A stretch of DNA of 64,000 nt from Porogramme epimiltina (Eukaryota; Basidiomycota; Agaricomycetes; Polyporales; Polyporaceae): NCBI GenBank assembly GCA_900155495.1, contig FTLJ01000890.1, forward strand, positions 1-64,000, given 5' to 3'. Each line of letters starts with the position of its first letter. Position 1 is the first letter of the stretch. The translations under genes were made by a program, and so were the position numbers. The notes under the pieces were generated by a model. The model saw nothing but the letters and a program-made list of their open reading frames with translations. It did no database searches and was not told the DNA's origin. This document shows, piece by piece, positions 11,601-21,987 of this stretch.

Positions 11601-12586
11601 CAATCTTCAGTAAGCATATTGGCCTCACTGTCTCTTGATGCATTGGCAAGAAAATCTTATGCGAGTTTCTATAGCGTGATCAGGCATTGGTACAACTGTA
11701 TTCTCATATATACACGCGTGCGACCGCTTCGGCGAGTGTATTAGTACGAGATTCTGCGGTGAGGGTTTGTACGTCATCGTTTCGGCATCTTCAATCATAC
11801 ACTACGCCAACTGCATTCTTCTACAGGATAGAACTTCGCTGCCACGTTTCCTGTCGTCCTCAGACACCGGTCACTACTTGCGGGCGATTCTCCCGACGCG
11901 CCCCACTTCGGCCCTGCGGATAGCTTATAGGTCGGAAACGGATGCGGGTCAATGCGAGCGCTCTGAGTCTAATAAGGCAAATTCAACAGCGTTTGGCCAG
12001 ACATCCGTACGGATTCGGTGGCTTATGTGCATGCCTCGCTCCCCGGAGAGCCGGAGGTGAGGCAATGTCCTTTCGGTACTTCGCCTCGTTAGTTGCACCG
12101 CACTCACGTCTCTTGCTTTTTATAGAAATAGGCCTTAGGCAGTAGCACCCTCTCCTAATAGCGCTTGCGGAACTCATCCGGGAGGTGGCAAGGCTATGAG
12201 AACGCCAATTTAGAAGGGCATATTGGTACAATTACTCTATGCTGATGAGTCCTCAGACGTTGTTCGTTATACTGACCCAGACGACCACTTTAGCTCCCCG
12301 CCTGCGCCGTGACGTCTCGCGTGGTGGTGACTATAAAGGAATGTTGACTCCGCAAGCAAGCGAACGACCGGGCCGAAGCACCACCGGTGACTTTATGTAA
12401 GCTTCTTTCGAGTCATTGCATGTCCCGATTTGAGGCGGTTGTAGGGCGCTCCCTTCAAATCTTAGTGTAGATACGGCACTACTCACTCACGTCGCCCTCT
12501 CCATCTATATGGCTGGTCGTTGCTTGCCTGTGTAGAGCCACACTCTTTCTCATACATCAAGCGACACCCTCCGGCATACTGCTAGA

Positions 12587-13722
12587 ATGACCCCTTACGA
12601 TCTGTCTGTCATCCACGCGGGGGTGAATAGCATGCAAGTCCATTCACAATGCTGAGCGACGAAGATGTCGTATGCTGTCTATTGCAGACGCGTGTTATCG
12701 TACTGCGTGCTAGGTCCTTCAAGTATGTTTATATACCCCAGCCGTGATCTGAGAGCTCATGTAGCGCTTCAACTAGCTTTGGTTGTCTACGAGTATATGT
12801 TGACATTCAGAGACGAGGCGGATCTATTTTGGTCAGGGAAAACCTTTGCGACTCGGGCATTATTCTTTATCTCACTCTCCTTTATTCGGCGACGCGATTT
12901 TTGTGTGTGTACACTAATGTATGTGCCCTCTCTCGATATTCAACTGAATGCAGCGCCGCCTTCATTCTCTCTGTGATCCCCACACGAGTGGTTATGGTAT
13001 GTGCATCCCTCATATTACGGCCTGTCTTGATCGGTCGTTTCTCCCCAATATCAATTGTGACTTCCCCTTTCATCTGGGGTGCCCCAGCTCAGAAGAACAT
13101 TTTTCAATTGAAGTTAGTCCTCTCGCTGTTGATTGCGGTGGAGAGACACTGTGGCCTGAATTCGCCCTAGTTATGGTGATAAACCCGGTGTCTCTGCTCC
13201 TCGCGGATACCCTCGCCGCCGCGGTGACATGGCACAAGCTATACAGGCACAGGGTCAGAAATGTGCTTGCACGCACGTCATTCACAAGTGTCATCTTACG
13301 CGACGGTATGTTTTCGACGCTACCCTCACGCGTCGGTGTCGTAGAGGTCATGCTAATGCCCCGTAATGCCCCGTAACGTTCCGGTCTGGTCTACGTCGTG
13401 TAAGATTGCATAATTGGGTTGATTCGCCCCAAGCGTGCTCTGACGGTCAGCCTGGCAGCGTTCTTTCTTCCGTGAATATATTGAGAATCGTTTTACTGCA
13501 TCTCTAATTCTGTCTCAGGCTAGTGAATACTAGTACTTACACCCACCGTTCATCCCACTGTCCGTCTCTCGCCTGAGGAAAACTGACTTCATGGGCCGAG
13601 TCCCGACTCCATTTCATAGCATGACGTCTATACTACTCTCTCTATTCATGCTAGATCTCCTTGCAAGGGTTGAAACGAGGTTGAACGGTCTTATGCTGAG
13701 CGGATATCGGACGACGGAGTGA
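12587..13722 (+). pseudogene. DUF6533 membrane-protein pseudogene (copy A)
   Basis: Aligns with intact copies B (14506-16124) and C (27174-28796). Preserved blocks: 12587-12633 (47 nt, same length as in B), 12688-12722 (35 nt, same), 12756-12918 (163 nt against 173 in B), 12954-12996 (tail of exon 6), 13171-13305 (135 nt, same) and 13620-13722 (last exon, ending at a TGA). The DUF6533 phrase VVYEYMLTFRDEADLFWSGK is intact. A net 10-nt deletion in exon 3 then shifts the frame inside the LNRYLAL block. Exons 4 and 5 and most of 6 are missing, and exon 7 and the small 3' exons are not recognisable. The first intron would need a GC donor (GCAAGT). A non-functional remnant is the best reading. A short divergent gene with fewer exons is less likely. 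Confidence 0.7.
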
Positions 13723-14505
13723 TGGGAGGCGGCGTCGGGCGGTCTAGACCCCACCATCACTTGGGCCGGCATTTGCCGGCGGCCTCCGGATCCGTCAATT
13801 TGCGAAACCTTATATTGCGCCATTGATACTTACTCCATGTGACTCAGTGAGCCTGCGGTCTCCGCTGTGATTTTGCCTCTGGAGTGTATTACATATCTCG
13901 CCTCCTACTGAGTTTGGGGTGACCTCAAACAAGAGCGTGCTCGTATGTGTGACGCGTGTATGATTTTGTCTCTAATTGATTTGCATCATTGTTTTCACTG
14001 ACACTGATCCGTATACTGCATATAGTGCCACCCATAAGTTTTGACACCGCCGATGACAGTAGTGGCTCACGCCGCTCGCACCGCTGCACCTCGCGGGACA
14101 TAGCGCGACCCGGATAAGTCCGACTGCTGGTGAGTCCAGAGTCGTTCCAAACGGAATGACGCACACTCACTATCAATGTTAACACACCATTGACCATACA
14201 TCGCGCGTGCAGTATCCTTCTCCATTCTTTTGTCAGGCCTCCAAGCTCGGGAATTATAATCCAGTCCGCTGCTGCTGGAACCACGAAAGGAATGCCTGTC
14301 GCTTTAACGAGCGCACAGAACCGTTGGCGCTTCTTCAGGGTGTTGCAGTCTCCGGTGCCGACTCAGCGGAGCGTTTCACTTCGGGCCCCAGGTAGATCTC
14401 GTTGACGCTGTTCCTCTCAACTATTTGAAGTTGACTATGGCTGGACAGGAGCCCACCTCATCTCTCTCTGCACATTGTGAAATTTCCTCGAGTTTTGCTA
14501 TCAAA
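13723..14505. other. Spacer between DUF6533 copies A and B
   Basis: About 780 nt with no motif-bearing frame. It must include the promoter of copy B. No repeat or RNA gene recognised. Confidence 0.5.
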
Positions 14506-16124
14506 ATGGACTTCGATAAGCCGGACATCATCGCCGTGGAGAATAGTATCCTGTGAGTTCTCTTTGCAGCGTCGAGCAACGACTTTAATCTAATATACCA
14601 TCGTTTGGCAGACACATGCTACCATACTGCGTAATAGCGGCATCTAGTATGTTTCAATTGTTCCCCGACTCACGGGGCCCATTGTAGCTGAAAGGGCACT
14701 GCCTCATCTAGCTTGGATTCTCTATGAGCACATAACGACATTCCCAGAAGAAGTGGAGCTCTTCTGGTGGCGCAAGACCGGGGGGGCGGCACTCTTCTTG
14801 TTGAACAGGTATCTGGCGTTGTCCTATGCTGCAATACGCCTTGTCTGCCTTTATAATAACGTATGTTGTTCATCCGCATGTCTCCGTTTGGAGTGCGCAA
14901 GCAGACAGAGGTGCTACTTACCAACATCATACAGTAGTGAGAATTGACAATATGAATATGTTATCACTCGGCCGACATGCAAACCTTTTCTCCCAGCGCT
15001 TTAAGGGCGGTTAGAGTGGTCGGTATCCTGGATACCCTCCTCTACATCGTATGGGGAAGTGAGGAATTCCACCGCCTGTATGTACACGCATTGATCATTG
15101 GTACGCAGTATTCACCGGCATGAGGACGCTCGCAATCAGCCAACTCCGCATTCTTTCCCTAGTAACCTTGGCTCTCTCTCTTCTTCCTTCCGGGGTTATC
15201 GTGGTTTGTTTGTTTATATCCCAATATAATTGCTGCTAAAAGTGATAAACTTCAACAGTACCTGTATGTTGCAATCGACGCAGTCCCATGGCCGCAGACT
15301 GCACAGAGTGGCGTTTTAGATCATGTTGGTAAATTCGGTAGACTGTGAATGACTTTTCTGCTGCTCTCCTGCATGTGGAGCTGACAAATATGTTCCACAG
15401 GAGTTTGTACTTTTGTCATACGTCAACACTCAAAGACCTAACGATTTGCCGTGCCTCTAGTCACGATGATTAATCCGGTATGCCTGCTCCTCGCCGATGC
15501 CCTCGCGGCTGTGGTGACATGGCGCAAGCTATACATGCATAGAGGTAGAGGTATGCTCGCGCGCACCTCGTTCACAAGCGTTCTTCTATGCGATGGTACG
15601 CAGCGAGATTTCTCCCTCTGCGATATTACGGTTCGTGCGCTGATAGCTCAGCCCTCAGGTTTTATCTATTTCGTGTGAGTTCGACTTACAAATATGTGTT
15701 TAAACAATTTTCTAACCGCCATTCTCGTAGAACCCTATCTTGCATGAATATCTTGCACATAGCATTGACATTATGCGGAGTACGTACGTTAGCCACGTAT
15801 GACAGCTTCTCTTAGTTGATCTTTGGGTTCTACCTCCGTCGGTGTAGTACGACATCCCTATGGCCAATACAAGCCTCGTCCCAGTATTCGCGGAGCCGTG
15901 CGTGCAATTTCCCCTACACATAACGAAATCTAATACTGGAAGCCGACTCCCTGCACAGGTTGACTTCGATTCTACTATCTAGATTTATGATCGACCTTCA
16001 AATGATAGAGAAGAGGAACGGCGAACTGATATCAACCGATGCTAGTCGCCTAGGCACTCCATTATTTGTAGGTGTAGAAGGGCCAGATGATACCTCACAT
16101 GGTAGTTTGGGAGTCGAGCGTTGA
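14506..16124 (+). CDS. DUF6533 multi-pass membrane protein (copy B)
   Basis: Twelve exons, 306 aa: 14506-14552, 14612-14646, 14688-14860, 14911-14933, 14997-15058, 15109-15203, 15259-15328, 15461-15595, 15659-15674, 15731-15779, 15848-15897, 15959-16124. The DUF6533 signature is in exon 3 (LAWILYEHITTFPEEVELFW, RKTGGAALFLLNRYLALSYA). Hydrophobic segments follow (VVGILDTLLYIVWG, ISQLRILSLVTLALSLLP, MINPVCLLLADALAAVVTW, LHIALTLCG). The C-terminus has the family motif LTSILLSRFMIDLQ. This is the seven-helix-like layout of a large basidiomycete family of unknown function. Two exons are tiny (23 and 16 nt). Total length and most exon lengths equal those of copy C, which supports the model. It lies 3' of pseudogene copy A in the same direction and converges on the coiled-coil gene ending at 16564. 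Confidence 0.82.
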
Positions 16125-16563
16125 GAGTATGGTGCCGGCGACAGGGTTCGACAGAGCCTCGCTATTCAGCAGTACATGATTTTAGACGTTCTAATGTAGT
16201 CAAGACACTGTTCCATTTTCCACCACGGACCTAGCGTTCCTCAAAGTCACTTCCCGGACATCCAGACTTCTCCTAACTTTGAAGCCTTACGGTCCGCTGA
16301 CGGACACGTGACAAAGCCTCGCTCCACATGAACGGTCTAGGTAATGGCCTGCTATATTTCAGTACCATAGATAGGCTTCTGCTCACCGTTTTCAGGCTTG
16401 CGGGCAGCGATGACGTCCGGGAGATTGTAGTATTAATTTCCTCCATGCCAAGTACACCATTATTTGATTATGTGCCCATCATGAGAACTAGCCTCCCTGC
16501 GGTGTAGTTCATTCAAACTTACGAGTCGAAGTACAAGGTTGGAAAGCACATTCAAGAAGAATA

Positions 16564-19284
16564 CTAAACGAACAGTTTCGCCTTCCTCGACCTCGCCTTT
16601 CCGCCGTATATAGGATTCTCATCGAACGCAGCATTACGTTGGGCAATCGACTCCTTCACATTCGCTTCCTCTGCATCCTTCACAATCTCCTGGATGCGTG
16701 CAGAAGACGTTGTTTGAGGTAGGATAGACCCTAGAGTTCTCTCGAGCTCCGCTATACGTTCTTCGATGTCGCGCTCGTTCTCCTGCATCCGCTGTTTCGA
16801 CGGTCGAGTGTTATTGGCGCGCGAAAGAAAAACCCAATAACGGTACGTACCTCGCTGACGAGGTGCACAATCCGGTCACTGGCAGCCGCGGCCCAGGCTT
16901 TGATCTCCTCCCCCGCAGCGGCGATGGCCGCTGTGTCGTTTGATCCAATGAGGCCTCCCATCCCAAGCACCATATTCACGCCAGGATGAACGTGGCCGTT
17001 GTAGAGCGTTACATACATCTAGGTGATCGTTAATACAGTCAGCGTGCTCCCACAAATCTCTTTGAACGACTCACATCGCTGATGTTCTCGACAATCCGGC
17101 TGATTTTAGCAGTGGACAGAGCGTGATTATAGATCGACTGTGCAATGTATTAATGGAATGTGTGACATAGATGCCACTAGCGTGCCCACCTGTCGAGCCC
17201 ACGCATCTAGTGTGACGCCGCTAGCCTTCTGCCTCAGCTTGCCGTCTGTTATGGCATATTCATCTTTGACGACTTGTATGAGCCGATCTGCTTCGTCGCG
17301 CATCGTGATGGAGACGAGGTTCTTGACGGAGGTGAAGAAATGAACCAGGTTATTCAGATAGCGTTTGAGCTCGCAAAGAAACGTGATGGCCTTCTTTAGA
17401 ATCTCTATGATATCCTCCCACTGGCATAGAACCGAGTCGCGTCAGCCCCGAGAGACCTCGGAGGTAAAACCATTACTCACGTTTCGTTTCTGCACGTCAA
17501 TGCCCGCGATCTGACCAAGGACATCTCCGAGTTGACTTGTGACTTCCCTCAACTTCTCAGATGCGGCTCTTGAACGCTCGCGGCTCGCGTTCAGCTGCGC
17601 CTCCGTGGCCCGCACGCGAAACTGCGCGTCGCGAGACCTGATCTCTGCGGACCTACCGCCAGTGGGTGCCGGGGAGTCGGGGATGAGGCCGTTGGAGCTC
17701 AAGCCGGACGTGTCGAGGTTTAAGGCGGCCTCGGTCGCGAATTTGAGCACGCTGTCGCGCCACGTCGTGATTTCCGCCTGTAGTTGCTGGAGGTTGTCGG
17801 CACCGTTTTCTGAGGGAATATGTTTCTCTAGCATATCCGCGAGCTACAGATAGAAATCAGAAAGCGTTGCGCGAGGGAATCATTCTCAACGGACCTCAAT
17901 GCCTTTCTGCCCGAATTGGATCGCTTGAGAAGTCGCCTCTCCTGTCGATTCGTTGCCGGATCTGCTGTACTTTTGGAGGCGTTTGAGAATCTTCTGCTCT
18001 ATCCCGACCCTGATACTGTGGCAGCCGCCCATGTCGGGAGACTTGATTGCGTCCCAGTCGCGACGGCCTTGCTCGTCGGGCGTCAGAAGGGTATCCAGAG
18101 TGTCCGCATATTTTCTCAGTACGTCCGCGTATTTGTACCCCCGGTCGATCGGGGTCTTAGCGTTACTTTGGGATCCTGTTGCCGCGTTGGAGGATCTCGA
18201 GCGCGATAACATAGAGCGAAAGAGGACCCCCTTCAATTTAGCCTGCGTGATAAGCATCGAGATAGACCGTGTGCACTGGGATAACGTACCGTAAACGCAT
18301 CTCCGACATTCATGAAGAACATGTCCCATCCTGCGGAATGTTTGTCAATTGATATAGTGAAGAAGATCAACCTGGCGCGCTACACACCGCTCGGCATGGA
18401 TTTAACGGCCGAATGGAACTCAGATTGAGCATTGTTCATATCCTCCCGTGCCTTCTGCAGTTCTTCTTCATCAAGCTTTCTCATGTTCTCCGTAGCCTTT
18501 CTCTCTTCTTCCAGGTATGTTTGGCGTAGAGAGGCATCGCGGATACGCGCCTCGTTGTCCCCTGAGCGCCATCAATTAGCTCGACCCCCAGCAAAACGAG
18601 ATCAAAGCTAGCCTACCGCGAGTCACGGTACACGCAGTCTGCACTTCCATCGTCAGCTCGAGCAGCTCTCCGAAAACTCTGTCCGTCTCCTGGGCCTTCA
18701 CAAGACATGCGTCAATCGTGCTGCTGAGTGCGCGTATCTGGTTCGGGAGGTGACGCTCGATCGCCCGCTCGTTCTGCTGGGGAGTGTTGTCTTCGGACCC
18801 GACGAGAAGCTGCACGATGTTGTTCACCCCGGGGCGCACTGCACCTGAGCGGCGGCGGATCTCGTCGAAATTTGCGTAAGAGCGGTTGAGCGCGAGACAG
18901 CCCGCGTTCACGAGCTGCGAGATCGTGGCGCGGAAACTCTCCGGGTACTGGACGTATTTGAAACCGGCTTCGGGCTTGACAAGTTTGAAGTCAGTGGTTG
19001 CTGCTATGAGCGTAAGTTGACCTGGGGAGACGTTGTAGGCTGTGAGCATAGAACCTAAGAAGAGGTGGCACGGGTGTCCCACCGAAAATGGAGACCGCCA
19101 TGGGGGCCGGAACGAGAACTTCGGCCGAGGGGAAAGCATCTGCATTCCTGTCATAATGGTGGTTAGAGGGGTCTGATAATGTGGAGTGAGCGAGTACGTA
19201 CTTCAAGGAAAAGTCGGAAACTTCAAGCGCTCCTGACTGAGCTTCCTCAAGTCGTTGTTCGAAATCTTCGATAGTGGCGGGCAT
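16564..19284 (-). CDS. Large coiled-coil protein (copy 1 of a paralogous pair)
   Basis: Eleven exons, 722 aa: 19284-19202, 19147-19083, 19021-18617, 18561-18388, 18330-18290, 18242-17895, 17843-17481, 17420-17190, 17137-17075, 17018-16851, 16791-16564. No signal peptide. Blocks in order: an N-terminal hydrophobic patch (VPAPMAVSIFGGQLTLIAA, about 40-60), the phrase FKYVQYPESFRATISQLVNAG, and heptad-rich helices to about 235. At 238-256 is a short Met/Trp/Phe-rich segment (SMPSGWDMFFMNVGDAFT). Long helices to the end include a conserved MYVTLYNGHVHPGVNMVLGM stretch. The protein ends in a basic tail. Exon lengths match the paralogue at 45246-47946 almost perfectly. Function is unknown. The helix-hydrophobic segment-helix plan resembles alpha-helical pore formers or membrane-remodelling proteins, but I recognise no named domain. 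It sits 580 nt downstream of another coiled-coil gene on the same strand. Confidence 0.8.
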
Positions 19285-19864
19285 GTCACTTGTTAAGATG
19301 CGAGGTGGTCAATGCCCCGAGACACTAGGTCGCCGTCGACCTTTATATTACGATCCGAGTAAGGGTCTAGGGATGACATGCTCAGACAGGACAAGCCACT
19401 GATCGTCGAGCGCAGCTCGAGTCTAGGGCAAAATTGCTCCCATCGCGGCACGACCCCGAAACGTTGTAGCATCGGAGACCACGACCAAAGAACTATCCAC
19501 CGGGTCATGGGCGAGCCTTCACTATCGCGTAGAACCACCGTTCAAATTGCAGAAGACGACGCGGACAGGGCGGGGCCAACGCGTGGCATAATTTCAATGA
19601 GGTTCTGTGTATTAGGTTCAGTCAGGAGCCATTTCCGATTAGCCTCAATGTTACAACGTACTTGAAAAACGCGAAGTAGATCATGTAGCCATCACGTACA
19701 CCCTATCATATCACATCCAAATACACAGCTGAACGGTATTTAGCCAAATGTGTAGACATCGGGATACATAGGAATCATGTCGGACTCCAACCGGGGAGCC
19801 CCTCCCAGAAGAATTCCAACGCGATACAAAGGACAGAGAATCAGAGACCGTGGCTTCTAGACCA
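19285..19864. other. Intergenic region between the two coiled-coil genes
   Basis: Promoter region of the 19284 gene and 3' region of the 19867 gene, both on the minus strand. No separate feature recognised. Confidence 0.5.
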
Positions 19865-20956
19865 TTACAGGGCGAGCCTGTGACGCTTGACAGCCGCAAC
19901 ACGCTTCGTCAGTGCGGTCAGCGCGGCCTCGTTCAGCTGGGAAAGAGGCCCCGCGAACATCCTGTCTTCCCCAAGCGCATCCGCCACCCCGCGAAGCCCC
20001 GTGACGACGCTGCGCATCGTTCCCATATCCGCCATCGCCGCAGAGCTGCTCAGCGCGCCGTTCACCGCGTGGAGGCAATTGTTGATCTGCACAGAGAGCT
20101 GCGCGAGCGACCCCCGCGCATCCTCGAGCTTGCGTGCCTCCGCTGCAAGGGCCGCCTCCTGGCTTTGGAGGCTAGCGACGAGCGTAGAAAGCTGAGTCTT
20201 CCGTGCGTGTTCGTTCTGTAGCGTTTGACGCTGGCCCTCGAGGCCCTGACGCGACGCGACGAGCTGGCGTTCGATTGAGGATATCTTAGACTTCTCAGCA
20301 TCTACTGTGTTCTGAAGGGAGATCATATTCGCGGTCAAGGCGACCGCTGAGACGACGGGCGCGAATACGAAAGTGGCGAATGCCTTCGGGAGAGACGTAT
20401 CAGCGTGATAATTGCGGGGAAGAGGAGGAATAGTACCCCAACGGCGACTGCAGTGTGAACTTTTCGCTGCCGCCGAAGTTTGTCTTCAGCGCGTGAGAGC
20501 GCCTGCCGAGCCGAAGAGAGCTCGCGCTCGCGGTTGCCCACGTCGCCCTCGAGGTTGGAGATCGAACGTTCCGCAGCGCTTATATGCTCGTTGGCCTGTT
20601 GGAGCTTGATGGAAGTGTCGCGCATCGAGTCAGCGACCCGACGTGCGCCTTCAAGATTCTGAGACTGGTTGCTACCAATGTTCCCGAGCCAGGTGGAAGT
20701 GTTCTCAGAGGCAGCACGGAATCTCTGAAGTGCCGTGAGACCGACGCGAGTCACATCTACGGAGCAAGCGGTTACGACTCACGTCGACTACAGCCTTAGA
20801 AGACTTGAGAAATTCGTCAACTGTCCCCTGAGGATAGCTGATTTCCATGACGTCCGAAGGAATGGGCTTGTCGCTTTGGAGTAGGACAACGATGGTGTTC
20901 ATGGAATCGATGGCGGACCGGACATTGCTGACGATAGAAGGCTTGTAGGTCTCCAT
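19865..20956 (-). CDS. Coiled-coil protein with one central hydrophobic segment
   Basis: Three exons, 326 aa: 20956-20783, 20724-20437, 20383-19865. Residues 60-145 form a heptad-rich helix (ANEHISAAERSISNLEGDVG, LSSARQALSRAEDKLRRQR). The hydrophobic stretch HTAVAVGAFATFVFAPVVSA continues into VALTANMIS (about 147-176). It is followed by a second long coiled coil (SKISSIERQLVASRQGLEGQ, LVASLQSQEAALAAEARKLE). The hydrophobic stretch is created by removing a 53-nt intron (20384-20436, GTACTA donor, GAAG acceptor). Without splicing the frame runs into Arg-rich sequence. No signal peptide. The coiled coil, hydrophobic hairpin, coiled coil plan is typical of alpha-helical pore-forming proteins of the ClyA/Xax type, but also of ordinary anchored tethers. 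Located directly upstream of the larger coiled-coil gene; a joint function is possible but unproven. Confidence 0.75.
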
Positions 20957-21987
20957 GGATGTAGGACGACAGTGGCTTGTAGACGTCGATGTACGGTGGT
21001 TTGTAGACACCGATGCTGGGGCGAGCTCTGCACAATTTAAAGGGGTTGGTTTGATAGGCGGGAAGCGGGCGAAAGTCGCACCACCGCGGCGTGCAGGCAC
21101 ACTGTCCGCGTTATGGTATGCATCATGTTGAATGCGGAGAAGCAATACGGAGGTATTGTGCTCCACTGCGCTGCCTTCCGTCAAAGATGTCGAAGTAGCG
21201 GAAATTTTCGGGGCTTACCAGTAGCAACGTTCTAAGAGACGTACAGAGCAAGGGATCTTCCACCGCGGTCCGACTTGGGGATTCAACGAGGCGACAGGAT
21301 CCGACGTTGGGGGTCGAAGAGGCGTTGGATCAACTCATTGAACCTTGAAAATTGGGGCTCTTCGTTCGGACAGGCGCGGCTGAATGAGGTGGTCATGAGG
21401 CAACAAAGTTCATTGACATCCGGCCGCAAGTCAGGGAAGGTCAGGGAGGAGAGACGACGGCAAGGAGAGAAAGTTGTGTTGACGAGAATGGCAAGTTGCG
21501 ACCCTATAGACGCCCAGTAGGTTATCACGTGATCGCGGGGCAATGGTCATCGGGATTCGGTAAGTAGGTGGCGATCGGCGAGGAGCCGGCCCTGGCCTGG
21601 CGGCAAAGGCTCATCCTCACATACTTCCGACGTCTTCCAAGCGTCGCAGTAAATGGCGTAGTTATAACTGCTGAGCTCTGGCGAGCATACGTGATGGATG
21701 TATATTGAACTACATAATCGGCATTCGGGGAGGATCTAAGTGACAAGAAATATTTATTCGCAACAGATGGCAGTCCCTTCGCCCTAAAAGATACAAGCAT
21801 GACACCAGTTTGACGTTCTGCAGGCGTCCCAGGTGTAAAAATACGTTGGCCTGCTGCAGGGCTCCACCATACGTGAGCACCCGCGAGCGTCGGGAGCATA
21901 ACAAACACACCGGCACTACGGTCCATCGGACGTGAGCGCCGACCAACGAAGCAATCCTAAATTATACTCGCACAAGACCTTCTGACC
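20957..21987. other. Intergenic region without a recognised gene
   Basis: About 1 kb between the coiled-coil gene and the 3' end of the ATPase gene. A TTTAAAT stretch near 21033 could be the TATA element of the 20956 gene. Open frames lack motifs. Confidence 0.45.

Noticed and set aside
16564..20956. Naming the coiled-coil pair as a confirmed toxin system
   Set aside because: Only the overall helix-hydrophobic-helix plan is visible. No family motif was recognised, so the idea is kept as a finding and not as an annotation.
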